DNA of 64,000 bases from Paenibacillus apiarius (lineage in GTDB: Bacteria > Bacillota > Bacilli > Paenibacillales > Paenibacillaceae). Below, in pieces: positions 8,653 to 17,277 of this stretch. The notes under the pieces are model-generated. The model saw only the letters and a program-made list of their open reading frames with translations. It did not search any database and was not told the origin of the DNA. The position numbers and the translations under genes are program-made. Position 1 is the first letter of the stretch; every line of letters begins with the position of its first letter. Location: assembly GCF_017052585.1 (NCBI RefSeq), contig NZ_JAFFHZ010000001.1, positions 1,116,001-1,180,000 on the forward strand, given 5' to 3'.

Positions 8653-9014
8653 AGCGTTCGGCACCTCTTTTGCAAAAAAATTTCTTATTGCATAATCTAC
8701 CTAACCTATCTGTACAGCCTATAAGTGCGTGTTCAAAAAGACGACTTTTCACCGAGAAGATGCTTCATGATCAACAGCAGGTTTTTGGAACAACCTTTAC
8801 AATCCGATCCGAAGAAGACATTAGCCTATGGACAGCATATGCCTTTTGGCCGCAAGAAGTTCCTGGGGAACGATGCCGCTGCCAAACGTTTGTGTCCGCG
8901 TTCAGTCGTATGATAGAATTAACAAGAACATTCGTTCCTATATCTGTATGCCTGTTTATGATCGTGAATAGAGGACAATCTATATTAATATTGGACGAAA
9001 AAGGGTGATGATCA
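8653..9014. other. Intergenic region between divergent genes, no gene seen
   Basis: About 360 bp between the minus-strand gene ending transcription at 8107 and the plus-strand VOC gene. It presumably holds both promoters. An AT-rich stretch (8960-9000) precedes the AAAGGGTG ribosome binding site of the VOC gene. No further feature was identified. Confidence 0.5.
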
Positions 9015-9377
9015 ATGATTAAGCAAATTTCTACGGTAGCCGTATATGTGGATGAGCAGCAAAAAGCGAAGCAATTCTGGACGGAGCAGGTCGGCTTTGC
9101 CGTTACGGCTGAATTCCCGATGGGAGCGGACACCTTCTGGCTGGAAGTCGGTCCTGCAGGCGCGCAATCACGCCTCGTCCTGTATCCGAAGTCAATCATG
9201 AACAATTGGGAGGAGCAGAAGGCGTCCATCGTCTTCGAATCGGATGACGTGCTTGGCGCGTACGAGACGATGAAGGCCAAGGGCGTTGAATTTGCCGGGG
9301 AACCGCAGCAGATGAAATGGGGAACCTTCGTAAGCTTTAGAGACCTTGACGGCAATGAATTTCTGCTGAAGGGATAA
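9015..9377 (+). CDS. VOC family (glyoxalase/bleomycin-resistance fold) protein
   Basis: A 120-residue single-domain protein of the vicinal-oxygen-chelate superfamily. It has the beta-alpha-beta-beta-beta pattern IKQISTVAVYVDEQQKAKQFW ... FWLEVGP ... VFESDDVLGAYETMKAKGVEF ... FVSFRDLDGNEFLL, where the final Glu is a usual metal ligand. Members catalyse isomerisation, extradiol cleavage or drug binding; the substrate is not deducible. AAAGGGTG precedes the ATG. It is a monocistronic gene with its own terminator. Confidence 0.85.
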   Translation: MIKQISTVAVYVDEQQKAKQFWTEQVGFAVTAEFPMGADTFWLEVGPAGAQSRLVLYPKSIMNNWEEQKASIVFESDDVLGAYETMKAKGVEFAGEPQQMKWGTFVSFRDLDGNEFLLKG

Positions 9378-9394
9378 CGAGAAGAGAGCACGAA

Positions 9395-9429
9395 GAGCCG
9401 CGCCCCGGATTAACTCAGGGCTGCGGCTC
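9395..9429. terminator. Hairpin between VOC gene and convergent fabH
   Basis: The inverted repeat GAGCCGC/GCGGCTC with an inner GCCC/GGGC pairing lies between two convergent stop codons. A run of U is lacking on the plus strand, so termination efficiency is uncertain. Confidence 0.45.
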
Positions 9430-9449
9430 AGGTTCGCTCATGATGAAGG

Positions 9450-10463
9450 TTAGAGCGGTGTCGGCTCCGATACTTGCTCGTCAAAGTTAAGATGCACAAG
9501 CTGTCCGGCATGAACCAACCCGGAGCCAAAACCGTACATAAGCGCCCGATCTCCATTTTGAACCTTGCCATTACGGATACCCAGATCAAGCGATAAGGGA
9601 ATGGAGGCAGCCGAAGTGTTGCCAAAGTTCACTAAGCTATATAATGTTTTTTCCATTGGGTAATTCAACTTCTCGCAAATTGGCTCGATCAAACGCAAAT
9701 TAGCGCTATGCGGGATGAACCAGTCAACTTGATCCAATTGGGTGTGAGCTTTATCCAACAGCGAATGAATACCGGAAGGCACCGTTCGGGCAACCCATCG
9801 CAGCACCTCTCTCCCATTTTGAACAAGACATTGGCTATCCACTAATTCAATCTCATTTATTTTGTTGGCCAGACCTGTACGATAGACGTGCTGTGCCCCT
9901 TTCCCATTGCTCCCCAAATGAAATCCGATGAAGCTCTGGAATCGCTCGTCACTTTCGACCAGCACGGCGCCGGCCCCATCACCGAATAATATGCAAGTGC
10001 TGCGGTCCGAATAATCTGTAATCTTCGAAAGCGTATCCGCTCCAAGCACCAAAATTTTCCGATGCATTCCAGAGGCAATGTAACTGTGTGCCGTGTGTAA
10101 TGCATAGACGAATCCTGCACAGGCCGCACTGATGTCGATTGCCCCGGCCTTCTGGGAAATTTGCAAACGTTCCTGTATAAGACACGCTACCGATGGAAAT
10201 GAAAAATTAGGCGTGCTTGTGGCAACGATAATCATATCTACATCTTCAACGTCTTTGTTGAATCTTCTGATCAAATCATTGACTGCAGCCACGCACAAAT
10301 CGCTTGTAAATTCATCAGGCTGACTGATTCTGCGCTCCTGAATGCCTGTTCGTTGCATAATCCACTCATTGCTCGTTTCAACCATGCCTTCCAGATCGGC
10401 GTTTGTCAGCTTTTTATGCGGCGCATAAGTTCCGATAGCCGTAATTCTTGCTCCTGGCACCAT
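9450..10463 (-). CDS. fabH: 3-oxoacyl-ACP synthase III (KAS III)
   Basis: A condensing enzyme that starts fatty-acid chains from acyl-CoA and malonyl-ACP. The Cys-His-Asn triad is visible in DISAACAGF, IPHSANLRL and NFGNTSAAS. Length (about 337 residues) fits the family. The ATG at 10463 is assigned; a GTG two codons downstream has slightly better spacing to GAGG. It stands alone, away from other fab genes, so it may be a second FabH using branched or unusual primers. The promoter carries a FapR-type operator, linking it to malonyl-CoA control. Confidence 0.88.
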   Translation of the reverse strand: MVPGARITAIGTYAPHKKLTNADLEGMVETSNEWIMQRTGIQERRISQPDEFTSDLCVAAVNDLIRRFNKDVEDVDMIIVATSTPNFSFPSVACLIQERLQISQKAGAIDISAACAGFVYALHTAHSYIASGMHRKILVLGADTLSKITDYSDRSTCILFGDGAGAVLVESDERFQSFIGFHLGSNGKGAQHVYRTGLANKINEIELVDSQCLVQNGREVLRWVARTVPSGIHSLLDKAHTQLDQVDWFIPHSANLRLIEPICEKLNYPMEKTLYSLVNFGNTSAASIPLSLDLGIRNGKVQNGDRALMYGFGSGLVHAGQLVHLNFDEQVSEPTPL

Positions 10464-10492
10464 TCCCACCTCACCACCATTAGTGTTTGGTA

Positions 10493-10509
10493 TTAATACT
10501 TGGTACTAA
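10493..10509 (-). promoter_or_regulatory. FapR-type operator upstream of fabH
   Basis: Read on the coding strand the site is TTAGTACCAAGTATTAA, a 17-bp near-palindrome that fits the known FapR box pattern (TTAGTACC-N-TACTAA type). It begins within the -10 hexamer of the promoter, a position suited to repression. FapR is the malonyl-CoA-responsive repressor of lipid synthesis in Bacillales. Confidence 0.75.
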
Positions 10510-10537
10510 TATTAGCAGTATCCTTCGTTATGATCAA
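10509..10537 (-). promoter_or_regulatory. fabH promoter
   Basis: On the minus strand, TTGATC and TAATAT are separated by 17 bp. The -10 hexamer overlaps the first bases of the FapR-type box. Confidence 0.6.
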
Positions 10538-10699
10538 TCGAACGATTCCAAATCCTCCAAAACGAAATATTCCGCTGCTGTAAATTTGAGTTCATGGACA
10601 GGCACTTTTACAAGTGTTGCAAGTTTCCGTCTAGGCAGGAATATAGTCAAACTAAGCATCATTTTGAAGCGATTCCAAACTAAAACGGAGGCGTTTGCG

Positions 10700-11620
10700 A
10701 TGGATGTGTTAGGCATGCTCGGGTACAAAGCGGCAGATCGGCTGCTCATAGTCAATGCTGATGATTTCGGCATGTGCCACGCTACGAATGAAGCCATCAA
10801 GCAGCTTCTCGACGAAGGCGCCGTATCTTCCGCGACGGTGATGATGCCGTGCGGATGGGCTAAGGACGCGGCGGTCTGGAGTGCCGCCCATCCACAGGCC
10901 GATGTCGGGATTCACCTGACATTTACAAGCGAATGGGAAGGCTACAAATGGGGGCCCGTTAACCGCCAGGGCGGCACCTCGTCACTCGTCACGGCAGAGG
11001 GGTATTTTCCAAGCGATTGCCTGACGTTCGAACGTCAGGCCGAGCCCGCGCAGGTTCGCGCCGAAGTGATCGCGCAGATCGAGATGGCTCTCTCTCTCGG
11101 GATGAACCCGACGCATCTCGACAGTCATATGGGCAGCTTATACGGTCTCGAGACAGGCCGTGATTTTCTTGACATCGTATTTGATGTTTGCTCCGAATAC
11201 GGCCTGCCCTTCCGCCTGCCGAAGTCGATTGCGATTACAGGGATGCAACTTTCCCCTGATATGGAAGCGTTTGCGCAGCAGCGGGCCGCACAGGCTGCAG
11301 CCAAAGGAGTCGTCATTCTGGATGAACTGCTTAGTCTCCCGTACGCCAATCAGGAAGGTCAGAACGAGGAACAAGTGAAGGCAGAGATGGCCGCACTGCT
11401 CCGCAGCTTGAAGCCGGGGGTGTCCGAAATCATCATCCACCCTTCGTGCATCACTACGGAATTGCAGTCAATCACCCCGCATTGGGCGCGGCGCGGGTTG
11501 GAGTTCCAGCTCTTGCTCGATCCCGGAATGAAGCAGGTCATCGCCGACGAAGGCATTCACCTGATACGCTGGGCCGATCTTAGAGACGCGCAGCGGGGCA
11601 TGCCCCCACAGCGGCATTAG
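10700..11620 (+). CDS. chbG: ChbG/YdjC-family carbohydrate deacetylase
   Basis: A 306-residue polysaccharide/oligosaccharide deacetylase of the YdjC-ChbG family, which removes acetyl groups from chito-oligosaccharides or related sugars. The metal-binding start motif LLIVNADDFGMCHATNEAI and the later THLDSHMG and IIHPS motifs are present. The ATG at 10700 follows CGGAGG with 8-nt spacing; the open frame continues upstream without a better site. A GPH-type sugar transporter follows after 12 bp, so the two probably form an operon for uptake and processing of a glycoside. Confidence 0.85.
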   Translation: MDVLGMLGYKAADRLLIVNADDFGMCHATNEAIKQLLDEGAVSSATVMMPCGWAKDAAVWSAAHPQADVGIHLTFTSEWEGYKWGPVNRQGGTSSLVTAEGYFPSDCLTFERQAEPAQVRAEVIAQIEMALSLGMNPTHLDSHMGSLYGLETGRDFLDIVFDVCSEYGLPFRLPKSIAITGMQLSPDMEAFAQQRAAQAAAKGVVILDELLSLPYANQEGQNEEQVKAEMAALLRSLKPGVSEIIIHPSCITTELQSITPHWARRGLEFQLLLDPGMKQVIADEGIHLIRWADLRDAQRGMPPQRH

Positions 11621-11632
11621 GGGGCTAAGCAT

Positions 11633-12928
11633 ATGGGCATTCACGCCACTCCGGTCCGCAAAGCGGCGTTCACGTCCGGGAACCTCGCCTCCAACCTGAT
11701 GGCGCAGATGTTCTCGGCTTACATCGTGTATTATTACGTCGACGTGCTCGGCGTCCGTCCTGGCCTTATCGGGATAGCCATGGTCATTCATGGCATATTC
11801 GGGGCCATCCTCAATCCTCTCTTCGGTTACGTGTCCGATCGATTCCGTACGCGCTGGGGGCGCCGCGTCCCTTATATCTCGTTCGGCATGATTCCGCTGG
11901 CGGCAGTGTTCACCCTGCTATGGTTCCCGCTCTCCTCCGGCACGGGCTTGTTCTGGTATTTCCTCTTCATCGTCCTGCTCTACGACGTGCTCTACGTGCT
12001 TGTCATTTTGAACTACTCCGCCCTGTTTCCTGAAATGTTCGCCACCATGAAGGAGCGCGCCTCCGCCTCGTCCTGGAAGCAGATGTTCGGCATCATCGGC
12101 ATGATCGCCGGCGTGGCTGGGCCGCCGCTCTTCTATGACCGTTACGGCTGGGAGACAATGGGGCTTATGTTCGGTATCGCTGCCGCGCTGTTCATGGGCG
12201 TGATGGTCTGGGGTTCAAGAGAAAATGAACAGGCGGCCCCGGACACATTCGGCTTGTGGAAAGCGGTTAGGTATACTTGTTCCAACCGTTTCTTCATCAT
12301 TTACGTCCTCGGCGGCTTCTTCGTGCAGCTGACCTTCGCCCTCCTGCCCGCGGCGATTCCGTTCTTCACCAAATATGCGCTCCATGCAGAGGAAAGCGCC
12401 AATTCCATTTTGCTCGGTCTCGTCTTCGTCACCGCCATTCCGTGCGTCTACGCATGGGCGCGCTGGACGAACCGCTTCGGTCCGCGCAAGACGATGCTGG
12501 CCGCCATCGCATGCTACGCCGCCGCGCTGGCCCCGCTCTTGTTCGTCGCCACCCCGGCTGCCGCCTATGTGACGGGAGCGGCCATCGGCTTCGGTCTGGC
12601 AGGCATCATCATGCTGCTGGAGGTCCTGCTTGCCGAAGTCATCGACGAGGATGAACGCAGAACGGGAGCGCGCCGTGAAGGCATCTATTTCGGCATGAAC
12701 GGCTTCACTATCCGCTTCGGCGTATCGCTGCAGGCGGTCATTATGAGCCTCGTGCTGGAACAGAGCGGCTATGCGGCGAACGCCGCCGCCCAGCCCGACG
12801 CTGCGATTGCCGGCATCCGCTTCATGCTGGCTGGCATTCCGATTCTATCGCTCGCCTTAGCTTTCATCTGCTTCTACTGCTATCGCCTTGGCATAGCCAG
12901 ACCGCCCAATAGGCATTCTCGCGGGTAA
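11633..12928 (+). CDS. GPH-family sugar:cation symporter (MFS)
   Basis: A 431-residue membrane protein with about 12 hydrophobic segments. The N-terminal pattern FTSGNLASNLMAQMFSAYIVYYYVDVLG and the loop NPLFGYVSDRFRTRWGRRVPYI are characteristic of glycoside-pentoside-hexuronide:cation symporters (MelB/XynB type). It lies 12 bp after chbG, consistent with import of the sugar that ChbG deacetylates. The exact substrate is unknown. Confidence 0.8.
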   Translation: MGIHATPVRKAAFTSGNLASNLMAQMFSAYIVYYYVDVLGVRPGLIGIAMVIHGIFGAILNPLFGYVSDRFRTRWGRRVPYISFGMIPLAAVFTLLWFPLSSGTGLFWYFLFIVLLYDVLYVLVILNYSALFPEMFATMKERASASSWKQMFGIIGMIAGVAGPPLFYDRYGWETMGLMFGIAAALFMGVMVWGSRENEQAAPDTFGLWKAVRYTCSNRFFIIYVLGGFFVQLTFALLPAAIPFFTKYALHAEESANSILLGLVFVTAIPCVYAWARWTNRFGPRKTMLAAIACYAAALAPLLFVATPAAAYVTGAAIGFGLAGIIMLLEVLLAEVIDEDERRTGARREGIYFGMNGFTIRFGVSLQAVIMSLVLEQSGYAANAAAQPDAAIAGIRFMLAGIPILSLALAFICFYCYRLGIARPPNRHSRG

Positions 12929-13070
12929 CGCTTATAATCAGCCATTCATGAACTGAGGAATCCTGCGCCTCTCTCTCAGGAGAACTCCTTGACCGAATCG
13001 GCCAAATAGCAGACAATGGAAGCAATAAAACAACTACCGACAACCTTTTGAATCGGAGCGTGAATGAACG

Positions 13071-13793
13071 ATGGAACGCATCGGCGCACTCAAAGAAATC
13101 GTAAGACATCCGGTAAAATCCTTCCGGGGAGAGCGAGTTCAACACACGAAGGTAATGGATTACGGCTTATACGGAGATCGAAGCCACGTCTTTCTGGATG
13201 ACACGCGGCCGGGGAAATATGTAACGATTACCCAGTGTACGAAGATGGCCCAATATGAAGCCCGTTTTGCAGGCCCGGATAATGCGGACCGGTATCCGCG
13301 CATAGAGGTTCGTTCACCGAACGGCGCCGTATATGATTGGGAGGATGAAGCGCTGAAGCTGGAGCTGGAACAGGAGGCGAAGCGAGCCATGTCGCCGCAC
13401 AGCTATTCGCCGCAGCACGTCCCGCTCGGCGCCATTGAGGAAGCTCACATCCTCCTCGTGACCGATGCATCGGTTACTGAGATGGAACGGCTGTGGGGGA
13501 ACCGCATCGATTACAATCGTTTTCGGCCGAATCTATTCATCCAATTGGATAATCCCATTCCGTTCATCGAAGAACGATGGCTCGGCAGAAGGCTGCGCAT
13601 CGGCGCTGCGGAGTTGGAATTGAACAGCTTGTGCGAACGGTGCATGATCATTACGGTCGATCCGGACAGCGGAGAACGGGCTGCTTCGCTGCTGAAGACC
13701 GTCGTGCAGGAGCGGAGCAGCAACTTCGGCGTGTACGCCTCGGTCGTGCAGACCGGTGACATCGAAGCAGGACAGCCTGTCTATTTACTATAG
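13071..13793 (+). CDS. MOSC domain protein with N-terminal beta-barrel
   Basis: A 240-residue protein of the MOSC superfamily, which handles sulfur or molybdenum-cofactor chemistry. The N-terminal barrel (IGALKEIVRHPVKSFRGERVQ) precedes the MOSC core, with NRFRPNLFIQL and the conserved cysteine segment LCERCMIITVDP, likely the sulfur-carrying site. A short CAG-rich intergenic segment precedes it. A hairpin follows the stop. The physiological partner is not evident from neighbours. Confidence 0.85.
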   Translation: MERIGALKEIVRHPVKSFRGERVQHTKVMDYGLYGDRSHVFLDDTRPGKYVTITQCTKMAQYEARFAGPDNADRYPRIEVRSPNGAVYDWEDEALKLELEQEAKRAMSPHSYSPQHVPLGAIEEAHILLVTDASVTEMERLWGNRIDYNRFRPNLFIQLDNPIPFIEERWLGRRLRIGAAELELNSLCERCMIITVDPDSGERAASLLKTVVQERSSNFGVYASVVQTGDIEAGQPVYLL

Positions 13794-13797
13794 AAGG

Positions 13798-13831
13798 AGC
13801 GGGATAAATGACATCGTTCATCTATCCCGCT
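13798..13831 (+). terminator. Terminator-like hairpin after MOSC gene
   Basis: AGCGGGATA pairs with TATCCCGCT across a 16-nt loop, followed by TCTTCT. Confidence 0.55.
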
Positions 13832-13924
13832 TCTTCTATGGATGGGCACTCGATTGTCGCGCCATCTGCGCCAGAGGCCCTCATCCGCTGCGAGCGGCCC
13901 GCCCGGAAGCTTTTTAATCGAGAC

Positions 13925-14251
13925 TTACTCTTCGCTGCTGCCAAAGCGCTTCTCCAGCTTCTGTATATGCGCCTGAGCAATCTCGCTTAATTCGATGTCG
14001 TATTTTTCCGACAAAACAATCAGATTGGCAAGCACGTCGCCCAATTCCTCCACCAGCTCCTGCCGCAGTTCCGCACCGCTCTTCTCGCCTTCATCCGGAC
14101 GATCGCGCCCGATTTCTAGCGCCCGCACGACCCTTGCCACTTCCCCGACCTCTTCCATCAGGAAGCCCACGCGGATGAACGGATTGTACTGCGACCACTC
14201 CCGCGCACGGTAAAATTGCTGCACCCATTCCTGGAACGGCTTCATCTCCAT
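13925..14251 (-). CDS. MazG-like nucleotide pyrophosphohydrolase
   Basis: A 108-residue all-alpha NTP-PPase of the MazG/iMazG type, thought to hydrolyse non-canonical nucleoside triphosphates. The metal-binding signature is readable as EEVGEVARVVRALE followed by ELVEELGDVLANL (ExxE...ExxD). Two in-frame ATGs (14251, 14245) are possible after AGGAAG. It is divergent from the LOG gene, with about 75 bp between. Confidence 0.85.
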   Translation of the reverse strand: MEMKPFQEWVQQFYRAREWSQYNPFIRVGFLMEEVGEVARVVRALEIGRDRPDEGEKSGAELRQELVEELGDVLANLIVLSEKYDIELSEIAQAHIQKLEKRFGSSEE

Positions 14252-14326
14252 CTTTTTTTAACTTCCTTTCTTCTTCCATGATGTCTATACTTAGAACAGT
14301 ATAGCAGATGAAGGAGGCAATCTATC

Positions 14327-14905
14327 ATGAAAAAAATATGCGTATATGCAGGCTCGAATCTTGGCAATCATCCGGACTTTGCAGCAAAGTCGAAGGAATT
14401 GGGGCGTTTGATGGCCGAGCGGCAGCTGGAGCTCGTATACGGCGGGTCCAACGTCGGATTGATGGGCGAAGTCGCCAATGAAATGCTCCGGCTCGGAGGC
14501 AAAGTGACAGGCGTTATGCCTCGTGGATTGTTCCGCGGCGAGATCGTTCATACGCAGCTGACCGAACTGATTGAAGTGAAAGACATGCGCGAGCGCAAAG
14601 CGACGATGAGCGATCTTGCTGACGCCTTCATCGCGCTGCCGGGCGGCTTCGGCACGTTCGAAGAGCTGTTCGAGATGATTAGCTGGGGGCAGCTCGGCAT
14701 TCACAAAAAACCGATTGGCGTGCTCAATATCGAAGGCTACTATACGCCGATGATGGAAATGGTGCGTCATTCGATTCAAGCCGGATTCGTAAAGGCGGAA
14801 CATGAGCAATTAATTCTGAATTCGGCAGAACCTGCCGAGCTGTTGGATCAATTAAGCAGCTACGTGCCGCCTGTGTTCGGGAATAAGTGGAATCAATTGG
14901 ATTAA
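14327..14905 (+). CDS. yvdD: LOG-family protein (TIGR00730 Rossmann fold)
   Basis: A 192-residue protein of the lysine-decarboxylase-like LOG family, whose characterised members are nucleoside 5'-monophosphate phosphoribohydrolases (cytokinin-activating in plants). The diagnostic PGGFGTFEELFEM motif and ELVYGGSNVGLMGEVAN nucleotide-binding segment are intact. GAAGGAGG lies just upstream of the ATG. A 10-bp inverted repeat at 14939-14985 follows without a clear U-tract. Confidence 0.88.
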   Translation: MKKICVYAGSNLGNHPDFAAKSKELGRLMAERQLELVYGGSNVGLMGEVANEMLRLGGKVTGVMPRGLFRGEIVHTQLTELIEVKDMRERKATMSDLADAFIALPGGFGTFEELFEMISWGQLGIHKKPIGVLNIEGYYTPMMEMVRHSIQAGFVKAEHEQLILNSAEPAELLDQLSSYVPPVFGNKWNQLD

Positions 14906-15426
14906 AACTGATTTGACCGCTGCACACTATGCAAGTTCATCTGTGGAGGCCATTGGAGCATCGCCTGCCAAGCTTCTCCACAGATAGAACGCCGCATATG
15001 CAGGCTTCACATCCGCTTCAGCCTCGCGGCCTTCGTTCGATTTCTGACTCCTTGCCTTTCACTCCTCCGACAGACCGCCGCTAGCCGTTCGCTTAGCCGC
15101 CTCAACCTTTCAGTGGCATCGCCCGTTATTTTATCTAAAATTTCAGCAGCGCCGTTATATCACTTTCCGGATTCGATCTCACGTTAATTCCCGCCACTCC
15201 ATCTATGTCAACACGCTGTTAGCTTCACTATCCCCGTTACTCATATTGCTTTTTCCGCCCTCGTATTAGTCGTTTGACCATATGTATAGCTTTTTGGCCG
15301 TGAGTTTGGAAAATATGGAATATCCGTAATCGTAGCGTGACTGAGCCGGAGGGAGAGTGCGCATAAGCACCTATACACCAAGATCAGCCAGTGCCGCCCT
15401 CGCAAACTTATCCATTCTGGCATACC
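14906..15426. other. Intergenic region, no gene seen
   Basis: About 520 bp between convergent genes. It contains the inverted repeat ATCTGTGGAG (14939) / CTCCACAGAT (14976). Short open frames here have no ribosome binding sites and do not look like proteins. Confidence 0.5.
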
Positions 15427-15454
15427 AAAAAGCTCCCCTAAAGAGAGGAGCTTC
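15427..15454 (-). terminator. Intrinsic terminator of treC
   Basis: On the minus strand AAGCTCCTCTC pairs with GGGGAGCTT, followed by TTTTTGG, just after the treC stop codon. Confidence 0.8.
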
Positions 15455-15475
15455 AAATGTTCGTGCCGCAGCATA

Positions 15476-17176
15476 TTACTTGTCGTTCACCACATGGAAA
15501 GCGACCGATTCATATGGGCGCAGGACGAGCCGTTCTATCGTATTCGGCGTATCTGCATAGTTGCTGAGCAAAATGCGCGCTTCGCCCGTTATTTCTTCCT
15601 CCTGCGGCAGCGTGAACGTCGCCTCGTGTCCGTAGAAGTTGCTTATGACGAGCAGGCGCTCCTTCTTGCAGGATCGCACATACGCAAAGATTTGCGGATG
15701 GTCAGCCAGCAACAGCTTGTAATCGCCGTGCACAATAATGTCGTATTGCTTGCGCAATTCAATTAACTTGCGATAGTGATGGAAAATCGAATCCGGATTC
15801 CGCAGCGCCTCCTCGGCATGAATGGCGCGGTAGTTCGGCGCGGTCTGAATCCATGGCGTTCCGCTCGTGAAGCCGCCGTGCTCCGAATCATTCCACTGCA
15901 TCGGCGTACGCGAATTATCGCGCGATTTCTGCTGCAAAGCAGCCATTATATCAGATTCCGGTACACCGCGCTCCCGCAGCATCTGATACGCATTGATGGA
16001 TTCGACGTCGCGGTAATCCGCGATATCATCGAAATGCGGATTCGTCATCCCAAGCTCTTCGCCTTGATACACGTATGGCGTCCCTTGCATCAGATGCAGC
16101 GTCGTCGCGAGCATTTTCGCGGAAGGCACGCGGTACGCCCCGTCGTCGCCGAACCGGGATACGGCACGCGGCTGATCATGGTTGCACCAGAAGAGAGCGT
16201 TCCACCCGCCGCCCGCGTTCATGCCGGCCTGCCAGTCGCTCATAATCCGCTTCAGCCCCACAAAATCGAAATCGGCGGCCACCCATTTCTCACCCTGCGG
16301 ATAATCCACCTTCAGATGGTGGAAGTTGAACACCATGCTCAACTCGCGCTCCTCCGGCCGCGTGTACTTCACGCAGTTATCCATCGTCGTCGAAGACATT
16401 TCGCCGACCGTCAGCAGCTGTGAATATTGCGAAAATACGCGTGCGTTCATTTCTTTCAAAAATTCGTGAATGCGCGGACCGTCCGTATAATATTTGCGTC
16501 CGTCAGCTGTCGGCATATCCAGCGAATCATCAGGGAAGCGTTGATCCTTGGAGATGACATTGATGACGTCCAGCCGGAATCCGTCAACGCCTTTGTCCAG
16601 CCAGAACTGCATCATGTCGTACACACGGTCCCGGAGCTCAGCGTTCTCCCAGTTCAAATCCGCTTGGGATACGTCGTACAGATGCAAGTAATATTGCCCT
16701 GTCGCGTCGTCATATGCCCAGGCGCTGCCGCCGAACTTCGATTGCCAATTGTTCGGGGCTCCGCCGTTCACGCCGTCTTTCCAAATATAATAGTTGCGTA
16801 AAGGACTGTCTGCGCCCTTGGCCGCCTCCTTAAACCATGCATGCTCCGTCGATGTATGGTTGACGACGATATCCATGATGATTCTGATGCCTTTGGCATG
16901 GGCTGCGCGCAGCAGCTCCTCGAATGTCTCCATCGTGCCGTATTCCGGCTGAATGCGATAGTAGTCGCTAATGTCATAACCATTATCCTTCTGGGGAGAC
17001 TCATAGATCGGAGTAAGCCAAATGACATCAATGCCCAGCTCCCGCAAATAGTCCAGCTTGTCAATAATGCCCTGCAAATCGCCAAGTCCGTCTCCATCCG
17101 TATCATGAAAGCTCTTCGGATAGATTTGATAAATGACTGATTTCTTCCACCACTCCTGCTCCAATTCCTGTTTCAT
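15476..17176 (-). CDS. treC: Trehalose-6-phosphate hydrolase (GH13)
   Basis: A cytoplasmic alpha-amylase-family enzyme that splits trehalose 6-phosphate into glucose and glucose 6-phosphate. WWKKSVIYQIYPKSF opens the barrel. The catalytic Asp and Glu lie in GFRLDVIN and VGEMSS, and the stabilising Asp in CNHDQPR. Length is about 566 residues from the ATG at 17176, which follows GGTGGTG; an upstream GTG at 17212 is also in frame. It lies downstream of treP in the same orientation with a ~100 bp gap, giving the operon treP-treC. This gene is called treA in B. subtilis. Confidence 0.93.
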   Translation of the reverse strand: MKQELEQEWWKKSVIYQIYPKSFHDTDGDGLGDLQGIIDKLDYLRELGIDVIWLTPIYESPQKDNGYDISDYYRIQPEYGTMETFEELLRAAHAKGIRIIMDIVVNHTSTEHAWFKEAAKGADSPLRNYYIWKDGVNGGAPNNWQSKFGGSAWAYDDATGQYYLHLYDVSQADLNWENAELRDRVYDMMQFWLDKGVDGFRLDVINVISKDQRFPDDSLDMPTADGRKYYTDGPRIHEFLKEMNARVFSQYSQLLTVGEMSSTTMDNCVKYTRPEERELSMVFNFHHLKVDYPQGEKWVAADFDFVGLKRIMSDWQAGMNAGGGWNALFWCNHDQPRAVSRFGDDGAYRVPSAKMLATTLHLMQGTPYVYQGEELGMTNPHFDDIADYRDVESINAYQMLRERGVPESDIMAALQQKSRDNSRTPMQWNDSEHGGFTSGTPWIQTAPNYRAIHAEEALRNPDSIFHHYRKLIELRKQYDIIVHGDYKLLLADHPQIFAYVRSCKKERLLVISNFYGHEATFTLPQEEEITGEARILLSNYADTPNTIERLVLRPYESVAFHVVNDK

Positions 17177-17277
17177 CACTTGCACCACCATGTCTTTCTT
17201 TTTTGCATTCACACATAGATGTCAGTTCATTGACCGTCAATGTTTAGACCTTAACCTTAAACCAACGCGTTCCTTCA

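Noticed and set aside
14939..14985. Terminator after the LOG gene
   Set aside because: The 10-bp inverted repeat lacks a U-tract on either strand and has a 27-nt loop, so it is only noted as a hairpin.
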